NCBI GenBank assembly: GCA_014058105.1
Contig: JACGCM010002375.1
Location: forward strand, 124,001 to 188,000
DNA from: Kingdonia uniflora
Lineage: Eukaryota > Streptophyta > Magnoliopsida > Ranunculales > Circaeasteraceae
Direction: 5' to 3'
Length of the DNA stretch: 64,000 bases
The position numbers were made by a program, and so were the translations under genes. Below are positions 44,901-56,847 of the stretch, piece by piece (positions within the stretch are counted from its first letter, which is position 1; every line of letters starts with the position of its first letter). Under the pieces are notes generated by a model. That model saw nothing but the letters and a program-made list of their open reading frames with translations. It was not told the origin of the DNA and did no database searches.

Positions 44901-45804
44901 CTTGTTCTTGTCGTCTTTCTTGTCGCTCTTTAAGTACTTGCCTTCAATGGTAATTGCTTTTGCAGTAGCGTCTTCAATATTTGCCACATTGAAGAGCTTT
45001 AATTCTCTTCAAATGGACTCTGACAAACCCCCCCCGGATACTTCATAAACACATCGTACTCCTCCACGTCAATATCCAAACCCAATGCTTGATTCTAAAA
45101 CTCCGTAGTGAATTGTTGCACAGATTGGCCAAACCGTTGGCACAAGTTGTGCCATTTGTACCATCGCTCCTGTTCATACCCAATTGGATAGAATTGCTTC
45201 CTCACCAAGACCTTGAATTCTTTCCAACTCAGACTTCCGAAATCATGTCGTTTCAATAGGATTTTCACCATGTGAGTGACTGACTTGTGAATTTCAAAAT
45301 AAATAAGCAAATCTTCTGAGGGTTGGAATATTCATCAATGGAAAAATAGGTCTCCAACCTATCTAACCAATTATCTAATTTTTTGGCATCGACAAAACCA
45401 TCGAAAACTGGAATCTCAATCTTAAAACCAAGACAAAGATTACTCATAGGATTTGTTGACTTACCAAAACCTGGGTGCTCCTTGACGGAATCGGCATCAC
45501 TAGAATCATCAAATATTGGAACATCATTGTCCCCATCCACCTCCATGACCCCTTTCTTCTTCTAACGGCCTCGCCGTTCCACCGAATTGGAAGCCTTAGC
45601 GAGGTTCGTGAGATGCAACTGCTCCACTAACTCCTCTACAGTAGAAGTTAGGGAGGAAACTGTCATTTCCAAAATTGTGAGTCTTTCGTTGGGATTGCCT
45701 ATCTCCAAATCGTCCTTCTTCTTCAAATTAGGTTTGCGATGGATCTTCAACGGACTCACTAACTTCTCCTTCATTTGCTTGAGGCGGTTACGTGTAGAAA
45801 CCAT
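44901..45804 (-). pseudogene. gypsy gag, broken
   Basis: ATG at 45804 (MVSTRNRLKQMKEKL), a short coiled-coil segment (TVSSLTSTVEELVEQLHL), a stop near 45562, then the retrotransposon gag domain in later frames: IEIPVFDGFVDAKKLDNWLD, RLETYFSIDEYSNPQKICLF, and WKEFKVLVRKQFYPIGYEQE. It is the only gag in the window. Confidence 0.88.
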
Positions 45805-45844
45805 AAACCACAATCAACCCCCCGAGAATCGAACACTGGAAAAT

Positions 45845-45852
45845 TGATACCA
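45845..45852 (-). other. gypsy primer-binding site
   Basis: TGGTATCA on the - strand just inside the 5' LTR, matching the first eight bases of an initiator tRNA-Met site. The match does not extend further. Confidence 0.65.
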
Positions 45853-45853
45853 C

Positions 45854-46342
45854 TTAATCAATAATACGATTGAGAAACTTTTAGTTAGTAGAAAAACACG
45901 AAGAACACCAATTGGTTTGGAAAAATAGAAAATTCAATTACTAAAAACCCAATAATTACAAAGAGAATCTCTCAAACCATAGACTTCGCTCGAAACTCTT
46001 TTCAGATTTGATATCAGAAAAAATAGATAACCTAAGTCCCATTTATATAGAGGGAACTCAAAATTACAAAATAGAACGCATCTATAGGCAAAATAATACC
46101 TGAGAATCAAAACACTGCCAGAGTCGTTCGAACGAACTAGGGAGTCGGTCGAACAACTTTACGACTAATTGGTCTAAAACCCTATAAAAGTTGCATGATC
46201 GTTCAAACGAAACCTAACTCGTTCGAACAAAATATGGCTTTGGGCCAAAATTCCAGAGGACATGACAACTCATTCGAACGACTCTCAATGTCGTTCGAAC
46301 GACTTTGACAAATCTTTAAAAACACTAGATTCTCCTGGATCA
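45854..46342 (-). repeat. gypsy 5' LTR
   Basis: About 489 bp; on the - strand it begins TGATCCAGGAG. Carries GTCGTTCGAACGA palindromes at 46123 and 46290. About 20 bp longer than the 3' LTR because of extra sequence after the first palindrome. Confidence 0.9.
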
Positions 46343-46588
46343 AATACATAGTACGAACTCACTTCTTTCTTGAAAACTCAGAGCCAAAAGTGTTCAGTAA
46401 ATCACATGGCGTAAAGCAACTATCTTGATATGCAAGCACAATAATCTTTAGCCTACCTACCAATGTGCATACCTACTTATGAGGCACATGAGAATCAACA
46501 GGAACCGTGTGAATGGTAAGAAACTTTGTATACACACCTCTGAGACTGAGAATCTAATACTACAAGTAAAAAAAAATAGTTTTTTATT
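46343..46588. repeat. Duplicated PELP1-flank DNA between gypsy and LINE
   Basis: 46385-46440 resembles 24640-24690 (GTTCAGTA, GGCGT(C/A)AAGCAA, ATATGCAAGCACAA). The rest is AT-rich with no gene. Confidence 0.65.
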
Positions 46589-46645
46589 ATCACTATTTGT
46601 TAATCTTTTTTTTTCTTTTTGATCAAAACGCAAATGATATTAGGC

Positions 46646-47100
46646 CTAGGTGGCAAAAGGAGAGGCTACAGAGTTTATGAGATTACCGGCCTCACTTGCC
46701 ATATTACAAAAAGACAGGGGTTGGAAGGGCCCCCTCGAGGCTAAAGTATGGGCCTCATAGTTAAAAACTCTAGTAATAAATGAAAATTTGAAGTCTTGGA
46801 AACTAGAAGCCAAGGAGAGCAGATCTGGAGCGAGGGTAAGAACACCCCATAATACATCCTCCGTCTTCTGAGAAAAAGCTTTAACCAATCTTTGGCAGTC
46901 TGACAAAATGAGTGCTCTTCGAACGCCCTTGTCTTTTGTAGTTTGTATCTCTCTAATCATCGCAAGAACCTCTGCTTCTTCAAGATCAGAAGCTCGTCCT
47001 TTGTCGTGGCCTGTATAAACAAATATTTCTTTATTAGTTTTAATCACGAAGTCAGTACCACAGTTTGAGTTAGCCGAGCGTCAAGAGGCGTCCACAAAGA
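46646..47100 (-). pseudogene. LINE RNase H domain
   Basis: Reads TNKEIFVYTGHDKGRASDLE, a Glu-containing helix (EEAEVLAMIREIQT), LILSDCQRLVKAFSQ (Asp) and NYEAHTLASRG. Parallel to 4082-4486 of the other LINE; a stop separates the first catalytic Asp upstream. Confidence 0.85.
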
Positions 47101-47404
47101 TAGAGTGCCATCCCTCTAAAAACATAAGGGCAGGGGTTATAGTAGTTGTAGGAGTCGGCCATAGGGGAGAAAAGAAAAGTTTTTGCAGTAGCCAAAATCG
47201 CTGATGGGGGGGGGGGGAATTTTTTTAATTAAAAATAATGTCATTCCTGTTAGTCCAAATGTCGTACATAATAGCACTGATCTTCCCCCACTTGGAGATC
47301 GTGTTATGCCCAGAGCAACTATTATTGGCTAGAAGAAAAAGAACTTTTTGCAGGGAATCCGAATAAGGCTAAACCTCGTTACAAATAGATAGATCAAAAG
47401 CATA

Positions 47405-49600
47405 CTAGATATCTTTGATATTCTTACAGTAGAATACCACGTGAGTAGTAGATTTTTTCTCTTCACCGTATCGGGGGCAGATAACATCTTTCAGATCCCT
47501 GTGGGTAAGGTTCATCTTAGTGGGGAGACCTTCTTGCAATGCTTTCCACATGAATAGTTGGATCCGGAAAGGAACATTAATTTCCAAATAACAGTCCAAA
47601 TTAATTTTGTCCAGGTTGAGACCAGGATTAGAGTCAGTGTCCACTGTAAGCTCATTGTCTATAAGGGATTTATAAACTGATTTAACCGTAAGAACTCCAT
47701 TGGTCTCTTATCTCTATCTCAAGGGATTCTCTTCCAAAATTTTTTTTGAGGGGAATAGATCTGATGAGCTCGGCAATGTCGTTAGGGAAAAATGAACGCA
47801 CCAGGTCCATTTTCTAGGCTCTAAAAGTGGGGTAGATCAGGTCAACTACCTTCCAGATAGCTCAATTACTCGGGGCGATTCTCGAAAGTCTGCCAAAGGG
47901 AATATTAGGGATCCAGGGCTCAAGCCACATGCCCACTTTTTTGCCGTCCCCGATATGCTAGCATAGGTGAGGCATAATTCTATCTTAAGCCTTTATAATA
48001 CCTTTCCAGATCAAAGAGTATGAGTTTTTGCTGGCAATGGTCATAACAGATTCTCTAGGAGTATACTTTTTACATAGGTTCTTGGTCCAAGGTTTCTCCG
48101 ATTCCTTAATAACGCGCCAAAATAACTTAGTGAGAAGGGCATGATTATGGGAGAGAGCTCGAATAGTGCCCAACCCTCCCCTTTTAGTAGATCTGCATAA
48201 TTTTTTTCCAACTAATGAGATGGGCTTTGTCTCTTCCACCGTCGTTGGTACCCCATAAAAATCTGGCGTTGAGGGAATCCAGTTTGTTGTAGATATTGAC
48301 CGGGAAGGGGAAGACAGACATGAGGTATGAGGGAATTGTCGAGTTAACAGTTTTGATGAGGGTAAGGCGACCCGCTTGGGATAGATTTTTGGCTCACCAA
48401 CCTGCGATACGTTTGGGGATTCTAGAAATAATTTCTTGGAAGTTCAAACTTTTAAAGCGGCTGAAGGACAGGGGGGCTCCAAGGTATTTCTCTCTAGCTG
48501 AATCTTTTTTAATGTCAAGGATTTTTTGGATCATCTTGTGGTGCCTATGGTGACAGTTTTTGCTGAAGAGAATGCATGATTTATTGAGGTTTATTTCTTG
48601 CCCAGATACCTTTTATAGTGTATCGAGCGCCCTTTCAGTGCATGGGCTTCTTCCAGATTTGCTCTACAGAAGATAAAACTCTCATCAGCAAAGAACACGT
48701 GGGATATAGGGGGAGAACCTCTAGAGATTTTGACTCCATGAAGGCTGCCTTTGGTTTCTTCTTTGAGTAAAATATGGGACAAAATCTCTGAGTAGATAAT
48801 GAATAAGGAGGGGGATAGGGGATCTCCTTGTCGTATTCCTCGTCCTGGCTTGAGCAAACCGAAGGAAAAGCCATTAAGATTAAAAAAGAGCGTAGTGGTT
48901 CAAACGCATTGGTGAATCCAGTCATACCACTTGTCACAGAAACCCATTTCCTTCATTATGTCAAGGAGAGCATTCCATTCAACCCTGTCAAAAGCTTTGT
49001 TAAGGTCGAGCTTAATGGTCATGTATCCTGAAATACCTTTATTCTTCTTGAGGGCATTGAGGATTTCTTGGGTCATGATAATATTGTCAAAAATTTATCT
49101 ACCCGGGATAAAATCGTTTTGGGCTGGGGAAATGAGATTGTTCAAAAGGGGTCTTAGGCGGTTGGCCAATTTTTTTAAGATGATCTTAAACTTAACGTTA
49201 CAAAGGCTTATAGGTCTAAAGTCATCAGGTTTCTCTGGGTTATTTTTCTTGGGGATAAGGGTAATATTGGTATGGTTAAACTCAGATAAAAGATACCCTG
49301 ACTGGAAAAAAAGAGAACGGCTTTAAAGACGTTGTCTTTGATAATATCTCAGTACTTTTGGTATAACATAGGAGTAAACCCATCCGGACCCAGGGATTTA
49401 TGGGGATTCATAAAGAAGATAATTTTTTTAACTTCCTCGAGAGTGGGGTCACAAGTAAGGGTAGCATTATCTTCATCAGAAATAGATTTATCAAAAATAT
49501 TGAGGTCCCGTATTTTGATGGGAGGGTTGGACGAGGTGAAAATGTCAGAATAGAAATCAACTAGGGTGTCTCCCACCTTGTTCCTACCATGCACCCAGTC
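47405..49600 (-). pseudogene. LINE reverse transcriptase and zf-RVT, broken
   Basis: Reverse transcriptase pieces: NPHKSLGPDGFTPMLYQKY (49594-49349), the LTRPGRGIRQGDPLSPSLFI-type block (LKPGRGIRQGDPLSPSLF, 48857), the catalytic box as FFADESFIFCRA near 48680 (second Asp replaced by Glu), GTIRALSHNHALLTKLFWRV (48239-47985), and the zf-RVT block NVPFRIQLFMWKALQEGLPT with CPRYGEEKKSTTHVVFYC (47644-47405). Confidence 0.88.
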
Positions 49601-49749
49601 ACCGTCAGGTTTGCGGAGTCTGGTTATGACATTTCTTCTTCTGTGACAAACTGTAGATATATGGAAAAAAAAATTGCCGCCTTCCCTGAGTCAGATTTCC
49701 CTTGATTTGTCTCTCTAGAGGATTTATTCCTGGTTCAGGGTGTGCTCTA

Positions 49750-50770
49750 ATTCAAGCTGAAGATCCCTTTCTCTGAGAGTATTGGGGTCGTTTGGCCATT
49801 CTTTTTTAATTCGATTGATGTCTTCTCCGATGGCTCGGATCTTGTTGGGGATGAAATCAAAGACCGTTTTGCTCCAAGCGATAAGTTCTTTTTTGGTATG
49901 CCAAAGTTTTTTGCAGAGTTTAAGAGGCTTGGATCCGTACTGCTCTTTCGCCTATGCGTTATTGATAATATTGAGGCAGTCCTCATGTTTGGTCCATAAA
50001 GTCTGGAAGTAAAATTGTTTGGGGTGTCTTTCAAATGGGGGATCAGTGTCGAGGAGAATAGGACCATGGTCAGAGCTAATGATTGAGAGATTTGCGAGAC
50101 AAGCTTTGGGGAACCCGGTTCTCCAAGAATTTGAGGCAAGTGTTCTGTCCAAACGCTTTTTGACCAGCTTCAGGCCTTTTCTTTTTTTAGTCCAGGTAAA
50201 ACGGGGGCCCGAATACCCCAAGTCCACCAGAGAGGCTTCAAAAATAAAGTCTTCCAGCAGGTTCGCCGCCATACAGTCAAATGGGATTTTGTCGAATTTT
50301 TCTTTTTTGCTAATAATACAGTTCAGGTTTCCAATGATAAGCCAGGGTAAAGAGATATACTTAGCGAAGTGAGAGAGGGAACTCCAGAAAGCTTCTCGAA
50401 ACTGAGGATCTGGTTGGCCATATGTAAATGAATAGAGCTAGGAGGTGCTGGGAGAAGAAATGGGGGTGTATGCTGAGACTAAAATAATCAAGGCATCAAT
50501 CCTATTGGGTGATGAAGACAGAACAGTAAGGTTTATCTGGCTCTTCCAGGCAAGCCAGAGACCACCATCGTGGAATTCAGTGGCGTTCACAATATGAAAA
50601 GCGTCGAAGCCGAAGGAGGCAAATTTGCGAAGAGAGTTAGGATTTGTACATTTGGCTTCAGAGATAAAGAGAATATCGGGGTCAAAATTATTTTAATGAG
50701 CAAAGAGTTCCCTCGGGGTTGAGGACTTCCCGCTTCCTCTACATTTCCAAGAGAAGACTAACATTAAGAA
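49750..50770 (-). pseudogene. LINE AP-type endonuclease, broken
   Basis: Starts near 50770 with FSWKCRGSGKSSTPRE (family WNCRG), DILFISEAKC (catalytic Glu), later LSHFAKYISLPWLIIGNLNC (family GDFN; the Asp is replaced by Asn), then 50272-49952: DLGYSGPRFTWTKKRKG and IISSDHGPILLDTD, which keeps the SDH motif. The linker to reverse transcriptase follows. Confidence 0.85.
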
Positions 50771-51049
50771 CAAAGAGCCGGTATCGGGCTCGCTTTCGAT
50801 AGGTAAAAGCTGGCGGATGGGTAGAGGGATGAGATAGGGAGGGGTAGCGCCCCTGTACGCGTGTGAGTGCACTTATGTGTACTCCCATTCTTTTGAAGGT
50901 CTACTCTGTTCGATCGGCGGGCCTTAGAGCAGAGTGGGAAGCACCAATGTTCATGAGGGGAGGTGCTGGCCGAGTATACCTGGGAGCAGCCTCATAGTAT
51001 AAGAGAGAGTTTTGATCAAAAAAAAGTTTAAGGCATTTTAACTTCGCGT

Positions 51050-53595
51050 GTAAAATACCACGCTTCAAACACGTCTGCCTGCCTCTATAACGTTTGTAGA
51101 GGTAGAGGTTGTTGAAGAAGACCATGACGCCATTGGCCAAACGTCTAGGTCTGGGTAAACAAGGGGGACGAGCATAAGGAGCACTGTGAGCAACATTGTA
51201 ATGAAAAAGATAAGAAAGGCACCTACAGTTGTGCAGGCCACAGAGTAGCCCGCGGGTTTGATGATTCCGATGGCGAGTATTGTTACTAAAAAATACCAAA
51301 TCACGATTATGAAGATATTGGGGACGAGATATTTTATGGGCGTAGTGAGTAAGCTTGAGGAAACTCTTATTATAAGCACTAGAAAAGTAGTAAGGCTCTT
51401 AAGTAATGGAGTGCCTAGAGAGCATAGGCAGATGGTCATATCTGGTATGTATGGCATGATCCTTAATATTACCAGCATAGATACGATATTTGCCTCTAAA
51501 ATAGGATGAGATACCAGTGTTAAAAGAAAGAGGGTAGCGGTCATCTACCGAGAAATCAAAGTATTTAAAACATTCATGAGGGGTACATAAGTACGAAAAA
51601 TGGTAATCAAAAGTTTTGCAAACCTTTGCGAGATTCTCGGCATCCCCATTCCCCTCTACTTCATTAGGCGGTTTGGTCATGTCTTATTCGATGTCACAAA
51701 ATTTCAAGAAACCGGTGTTCCTCCGGCGGGGAACGTGCAGCTGAACTTTTCTAGAGCCAAGTATGTGGGCGCGTAAGCAGAGATAGGTTCGGTTTCCATG
51801 TCGGAGTGAGAATACGGAGAAGCAAGGTTAGCACCCGCCGATAATTTACCCGTAGAAGCCAAGAAAAAATCATCCCTAAAGGGGATAAACAAAGACCTAC
51901 TCACGGATTGCTCGGTCATAAAGTGCTCAGGCTCCAACTCCTTGGGAAGGTTATGGCCGGTAGACGGAGAAAGTGGGTAGTTGAGGCATATGTAGTTTGA
52001 TGGGCTTGGGAAAACAATATGTGCGGGAGGGGGTCTTTGGTCAGCCCTTGGGTCTAGCTTTGTTTACCCTCCAAGGTGGGGTGGTAAATCCCAAGTCCGG
52101 GTCAAGAACTCGATAAGTGGAGCGGGCGTTAATTAAGTCGGATGTGTTGGATGGGCCACATTGTGGATCGATCTTAGAAGTCCCATGTAAGGGCTTTGGG
52201 GGACTTGTTGTAGGTTCCTTGGTTTGGAGGTCTTTGAGCTTAGATGGGCTAGGCCCACTGGCAGCAAGGGAAAGGTTCACCCGTGGAGGGCTATTTCCAA
52301 CTTGGAAGTTCAGGCTCTGTTGGTTGCATGCCACCCTAGCTGCACTGCCCAAGGCAAATAAGTCGTCAGCGCTATTATCTTTTGACCACCAACTGTCCTC
52401 AACAGTTCTAACACTGACCCATTCACTGCTGTCTAACGTTGGATGTTGACTATTGTCGTTGGCGTCCCAAAAAAGTCTCCTGTTGGTACGGTTGTAAGGT
52501 GGAGCATTAAAGGAATGGCAGGCTTGCTGTTGTCCAAACCTACTGTGCCCAAAGAATGTGGACTTTTGTTGTAGCAACCTCTAATAGAATACCCTCTATT
52601 GGGCCCCCACTTTCCTAATAGGGAAAAAATTTCAAACGACAATAAATAAGGAGCACGTGGTTCTTCATCATTAAGGCGAGTTTTGCTAACCTGCACCGGA
52701 TGGCTGTTAACTTGCACCTTCCCTATGTTAAAATTTTGGAGGAGCTTCGGTGATCTGCCTTGCCTTCAGCTGTTCCATACCCGGAAGGAGAAGAAAATGG
52801 GTTCGGTGAGGACGGGATGCCGATATCTTTGTAAGGAAAATAAATAGGTTCCGACATGTCACCGCGTTTACGAGCGGCAAAAAGTTTGTCCGCCTTCGCG
52901 CAACCTCCAATGGAGTGAGCGACGACCCCGCACATCATGCAAAAACCATCCATGCTTTCGTATTTAAAGGAAATATGCACTCCCAGAAGGTCGTCCTAGC
53001 GTGGAGTGAAGTGAGAGACGCTAAGAGGTCTATCAGTATCGAGGTTAACGAGAATACAAATGTAGTTGATGTTCTTTGGGGTGGAGTTTCCCATATTCGC
53101 TTTGACAAAACCTCTGAGGTTGTTTCCTTGTTCTTGGAGCGCTTGGACCCTAATAGTGCAATACGTGAGGCCGTAAATCCAAACCCAGCAAAGGATTTTA
53201 GGGACTTGGATTTCCTCTTGGTGGAGGAGCAGGTTAAACTCGCGTTAGAGGATAGTGAAACCGTCAACATTGATCGGAGGGTTAAGTAGGATGAGGTCTT
53301 TTTCTTCGGCACTCGAAAACTTTGCAATGAAGACCTTGGAGTCTCTCTCATAAAAGATATGGGGGAGCTTTGGAAGCTTTCTTCTCCAACCCTTTTCAAC
53401 ACCTTCCCATATCTTGTGAACTTTGAGCATGGCTCCAATAGATTTGAAGGCAATGGCATGGTTTAGTTCTCCTTTGCATGAGTTCCAAAACTCATTACTA
53501 AAGTTAAAAGTGGGGATGGGGTCTATCGTAGAGGTTTCTTCCAAGAGCTTTTGGATTTCAAGGATATGGTTTGTTTCAGGGTTTTCTTCTTCCAT
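51050..53595 (-). pseudogene. LINE ORF1 (DUF4283, zinc knuckle), broken, with a variable C-terminal part
   Basis: ATG at 53595 (MEEENPETNHILEIQKLLEE), then the DUF4283 domain (AIGAML-type FKSIGAMLKVHKIWEGV; FIAKFSSAEEKDLILLNP) to a frame change near 53245, then VWIYGLTY...GNNLRGFVKANMGN and the zinc knuckle CMMCGVVAHSIGGC (C-x2-C-x4-H-x4-C, about 52935). The C-terminal part (52577-52041) is Ser/Pro-rich. The region 51050-52040, between ORF1 and the endonuclease, holds short frames that I cannot assign. Confidence 0.8.
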
Positions 53596-54058
53596 AGTTC
53601 CCAAACCCGGGGTGCCACGATAAAAGAGGAAAGATGGTAAGGGGGGGGGGGGAGAAGGGAAAACCAGACGGAATTGCAGCAAACTAAAGAAAATAGAGGA
53701 AGGGGTAAAAGAAAAAATAGGTGGGGTGGAGAGAGGAGGAACTGTTGGGAGGAAGGGGTGGTGAAGACAACAATTGGTAAAAAGAAGAGGGAAAAAAGGG
53801 GGTATGGGTGGATGGAGTAGGGGATGGAGAGTAGGGTTAGAGGAGAGGGAATGTGGAGGTCAGTGAGAAGTGTAAGGAAATGGGAGAAATTTTAAGCGAC
53901 TGTGATCACTGCTTGTTAATTAAAACGTCTTTTCAGGCACTGTAAATTTTTATAAAGAATGTAAGAAAGTGCCAAATATCCCAGTTAGTGCGGCATTCAA
54001 TCATGCACCATGTGTATTTTAAACATCAAGTATTTTTAATTAAATGTTGACTATCATG

Positions 54059-54587
54059 TAGGGCCGCAACTTTTGTTCGAACTTCCGATCCGATTTTGAA
54101 AATCTATTTTACAGTTTCGATTTCCAAATTTTTCCTAAAAAATTCGGATCGGAATTGGATAGCTTTCTATTATTCCAAAATTCCCGATATGATTATTCCG
54201 AACAAGATCCGATCCGATTATTCTGAATATTCTTATTCAATATTTAATGTGTTTTTTGTAGTTTAATAAAAAAAATTGTTAGATGGAGCTGTGGTGATGT
54301 TACCATTGTATGAATAAGGGTTGGGTATCGATATTTTGATTTGGGAACATTACGTTTAATTTTACATATAAAAAAGCCAAAGATTCATTATTTTCACAAA
54401 TATTATTTGAATTTTTCGATTTTTCCAAATTTTTAATTCGAAAAATCCAAAAAATCTAATTTTTCCGAATTTGGAATAATTTTTGCATTTTCGAAAAGAA
54501 TTGAAACATATTTTATAGTTCCGACAAAATTTGAAAAAATTCTGACTGCCCCCATTTATGATCCGATCTGATCCGAAAATAGGCATA
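54059..54587. mobile_element. Small hAT-like element (529 bp)
   Basis: Flanked by CTATCATG (54051-54058) and CCATCATG (54588-54595), 7 of 8 identical. Starts TAGGGCCGCAAC; the other end reads TATGCCTATTTT on the - strand, a weak inverted match. Both subterminal regions carry GATCCGAT-type repeats (54085-54220, 54560-54580), the same design as the AACCGAACCGG repeats of the hAT at 15072-17450. No coding capacity. Confidence 0.55.
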
Positions 54588-54679
54588 CCATCATGTGTTT
54601 GATTGTGAAGAATTGTTGTATTGAAATGTCATTTTCTCCCAAATACCTAAACTGCTGACTTTTCATTGAACGTCTCCAT

Positions 54680-54695
54680 GCTAACCTTTGTATTT
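54680..54695. repeat. SINE target-site duplication, left copy
   Basis: GCTAACCTTTGTATTT, identical to 54934-54949. Confidence 0.95.
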
Positions 54696-54933
54696 ACCAA
54701 CTACTTGTAGCTCAAGTGGTTAAGTTGGACTAACTCTTACTTGTAGGTTCAGGGTTCGATTCTCCCCACTGGTGGGCTTCGAGGTTGGTATCGAGCCCGT
54801 CGGCCTTGTGTTGGTAAGCCCGGTTCGTGTGGTTTAAGGGCATAACACCAGCCCTAGAGGATCTAGTCAGGAAATTGACGGCCTGGATAGTGGCCCGGAT
54901 ACCTATAGTTCAAAAAATAAAAAATAAAAAATT
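54696..54933 (+). mobile_element. tRNA-derived SINE
   Basis: 238 bp between perfect 16-bp target duplications. Its head carries a polymerase III A box (TAGCTCAAGTGGTTAAG, 54709-54725) and B box (GGTTCGATTCTCC, about 54753-54765), 30-40 bp apart as in a tRNA gene. The body follows and the tail is (AAAAAAT)n. The perfect duplication suggests recent insertion. Confidence 0.93.
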
Positions 54934-55114
54934 GCTAACCTTTGTATTTTGTACTTTGTTCAAGTATTCCCTCTTATTAATTTTATCTCTACCCATTTTG
55001 ACTTTTATTATTATTATTAGTAATTGCTTTCTTAATCGTGCATATATAAATCTAACAATTAGATTCACACAAAGTAGTTAAAGAAATTTTCATAAGATTT
55101 GTTTTTCCTGAATT

Positions 55115-55345
55115 TGAACTGAACAAGTCCATTCAAGCAAAATTCGATCACATAAATGGGCAGGATTCAAAGGCATAAATTATAATAGCAAATTGCATAT
55201 ACCAAACACGAGATCAGTCAAGAGTAAGGCGTAGTGTAACTTCACTTGAAAACAACATAAAGAAAAAACACAAACCATTTGAAAACTTGAAGTAGTTGGT
55301 ACAATGGGAAAATTATTTGCTATGACATTCATGGAAAATTATTGG
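55115..55345. repeat. Duplicated PELP1-flank segment (paralogue of about 25090-25315)
   Basis: Shares GAACTGAACAAGTCCATTCA, TTGGTACAATG(G/A)GAAAATTA and more with 25090-25315 in the same orientation. It marks the right end of the duplicated block. Confidence 0.85.
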
Positions 55346-56847
55346 TACAATCAAAATCCAGAACACTGACGGAGTCAAACCATGGATCCTCTTGGCCTAT
55401 TACTACATAAATAAATGTCCAATGTCAATTCTAGATAATAGAAGAAACCTGTTCCAACTGGTTAAGAAAAAAATGCTCTAGTTTTTTTTTTTTTTTTTGA
55501 CATTATAGCCTGCAGGTAAAAAAGAGATTGTTGGATAAGCTAAATAGTGTAAAACTGCAAAGAAAGGGAAAAGAATGCAATGCAATGCAATGCAAAATTA
55601 TAGAAACACAAAGTACAGTAATCCAATTGAAAAAGAAAAAGAAAACTTTTAAGGAGATGCATAATTTATACGACAGACTCCCTCATGATCTTTGCACAAT
55701 AGAATAGTTTAGAGTTGCACACGTGCTTGATTTTTATAGCTTAGTGTCAATAAATATTTGCAAATGCTTTCTATTGCATTTACTCCCAATTAGTTTGCTT
55801 GGATTTGATAGAACATTTAAATAACAACTAGAGTTTATTTAATATTGGAAATAGAAAATGAAGAAGTTTATTATATTAGATACTTATAGCCAAAAAAAAA
55901 AGTTTCGTAGGAAGGTATATTATTAAGCTAAGTGTGATTGATAATAAATATCAGGTGAAAAACATAATACGGGCAATCAAGTCTACATCATATAATTGTA
56001 TCACTCAACCACATAACACCGGAAAAAAAAATCCTACATTTTTACAGTTCGAATCACCCAAAAGGAATAAACCCATTTCCTTTTATTTACAGTCTTGCTA
56101 GAGGGGGGTCCACAATTGATCCCCATATTTATCATTTATGCTAAATATCTCTAACAAATAGAGAGCTGTAGAGTTTTTGTTTCCTTGATGTTCTATTTAT
56201 ACCCATATATAAACAACACAAAATATATGAGAAAATAAATTTTCCATCCCTTCCCCCACTTTCACATTTTGGCATGTCTCATTTAAAAATTAGTTAGCTT
56301 GGAAATGGATAAAGAAAAGTACAAATTGCGTATGTGCTTGAGGCAAAAGGAGAGATAGTTTGGGAACCACGAGACGGTTAGTGTGCATTCACAACTAATA
56401 GCAAGATTTGACGAAATTTTCTTTTAAGATAATAAGAGAGATTTAAGAGTTCGAAGGACGTAAACATTTTGCCCCATTTGGAATCAATCACAAGCACAAG
56501 GTTCGATTAGTCCAAATGTTATATTTTTTATTTTTTGCAAAATAGGGTGATTAAGGTTCATAATTGATCACCTTTTGCCGGACTAATCTCTGGGGTTTGT
56601 ACCCATGTCAGGAAAGTCCGTATAAATCTTGGCAGGTGGCCCCCGATGGTGGTGAATCGAATTAAGAACCTGTGCTTCTTTAGGCATGGTCCTTTGCTAG
56701 GTCTATCAGAACTCACATACAAACGACACATCTGCTGGAGATGGTCTTAAAACTTTGTCGTGAACAAAAGGTTTTTGGTGGAGGCAAGTAAATAGGTGAA
56801 CAAAATTAGAGGCGTTTGAAAGAGAAGAGTGAGCGCGGGGTTTGTCC
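55346..56847. other. Upstream region of the cyclophilin gene
   Basis: AT-rich, with a T-run at about 55482-55498 and five AATGC repeats at about 55574-55596. It contains the promoter of the cyclophilin gene, but no TATA box or leader start can be fixed. Confidence 0.5.

Larger units (their letters stand above)
40734..46342 (-). mobile_element. Ty3/gypsy element with two LTRs, 5.6 kb, decayed
   Basis: LTRs at about 40734-41203 (3') and 45854-46342 (5'), a polypurine tract, a TGGTATCA primer-binding site, and gag, protease, reverse transcriptase, RNase H, integrase and C-terminal tail in Ty3 order on the - strand, each with stops or frameshifts. It shares its family with the pol at 1-2332. It landed in the duplicated PELP1 flank, since homology to that flank lies on both sides. 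The outer LTR ends are uncertain by some bases and no target duplication could be fixed. Confidence 0.9.
46606..53904 (-). mobile_element. L1-like LINE, apparently full length (7.3 kb), with 17-bp target duplications
   Basis: On the - strand: 5' leader with a G-run (53641-53652), ORF1 (DUF4283 and zinc knuckle), ORF2 (endonuclease, reverse transcriptase, zf-RVT, RNase H) and a tail seen as T-runs at 46606-46619. Flanks ATCACTATTTGTTAATC (46589-46605) and ATCACTGCTTGTTAATT (53905-53921) agree at 14 of 17 positions, as for an old target-site duplication. ORFs are broken by stops and shifts. Confidence 0.9.

Noticed and set aside
54696..54780. tRNA gene
   Set aside because: A and B boxes are present, but the sequence does not close into a cloverleaf with an acceptor stem, and it continues into a 238-bp unit with an A-rich tail and target duplication, so it is a SINE.
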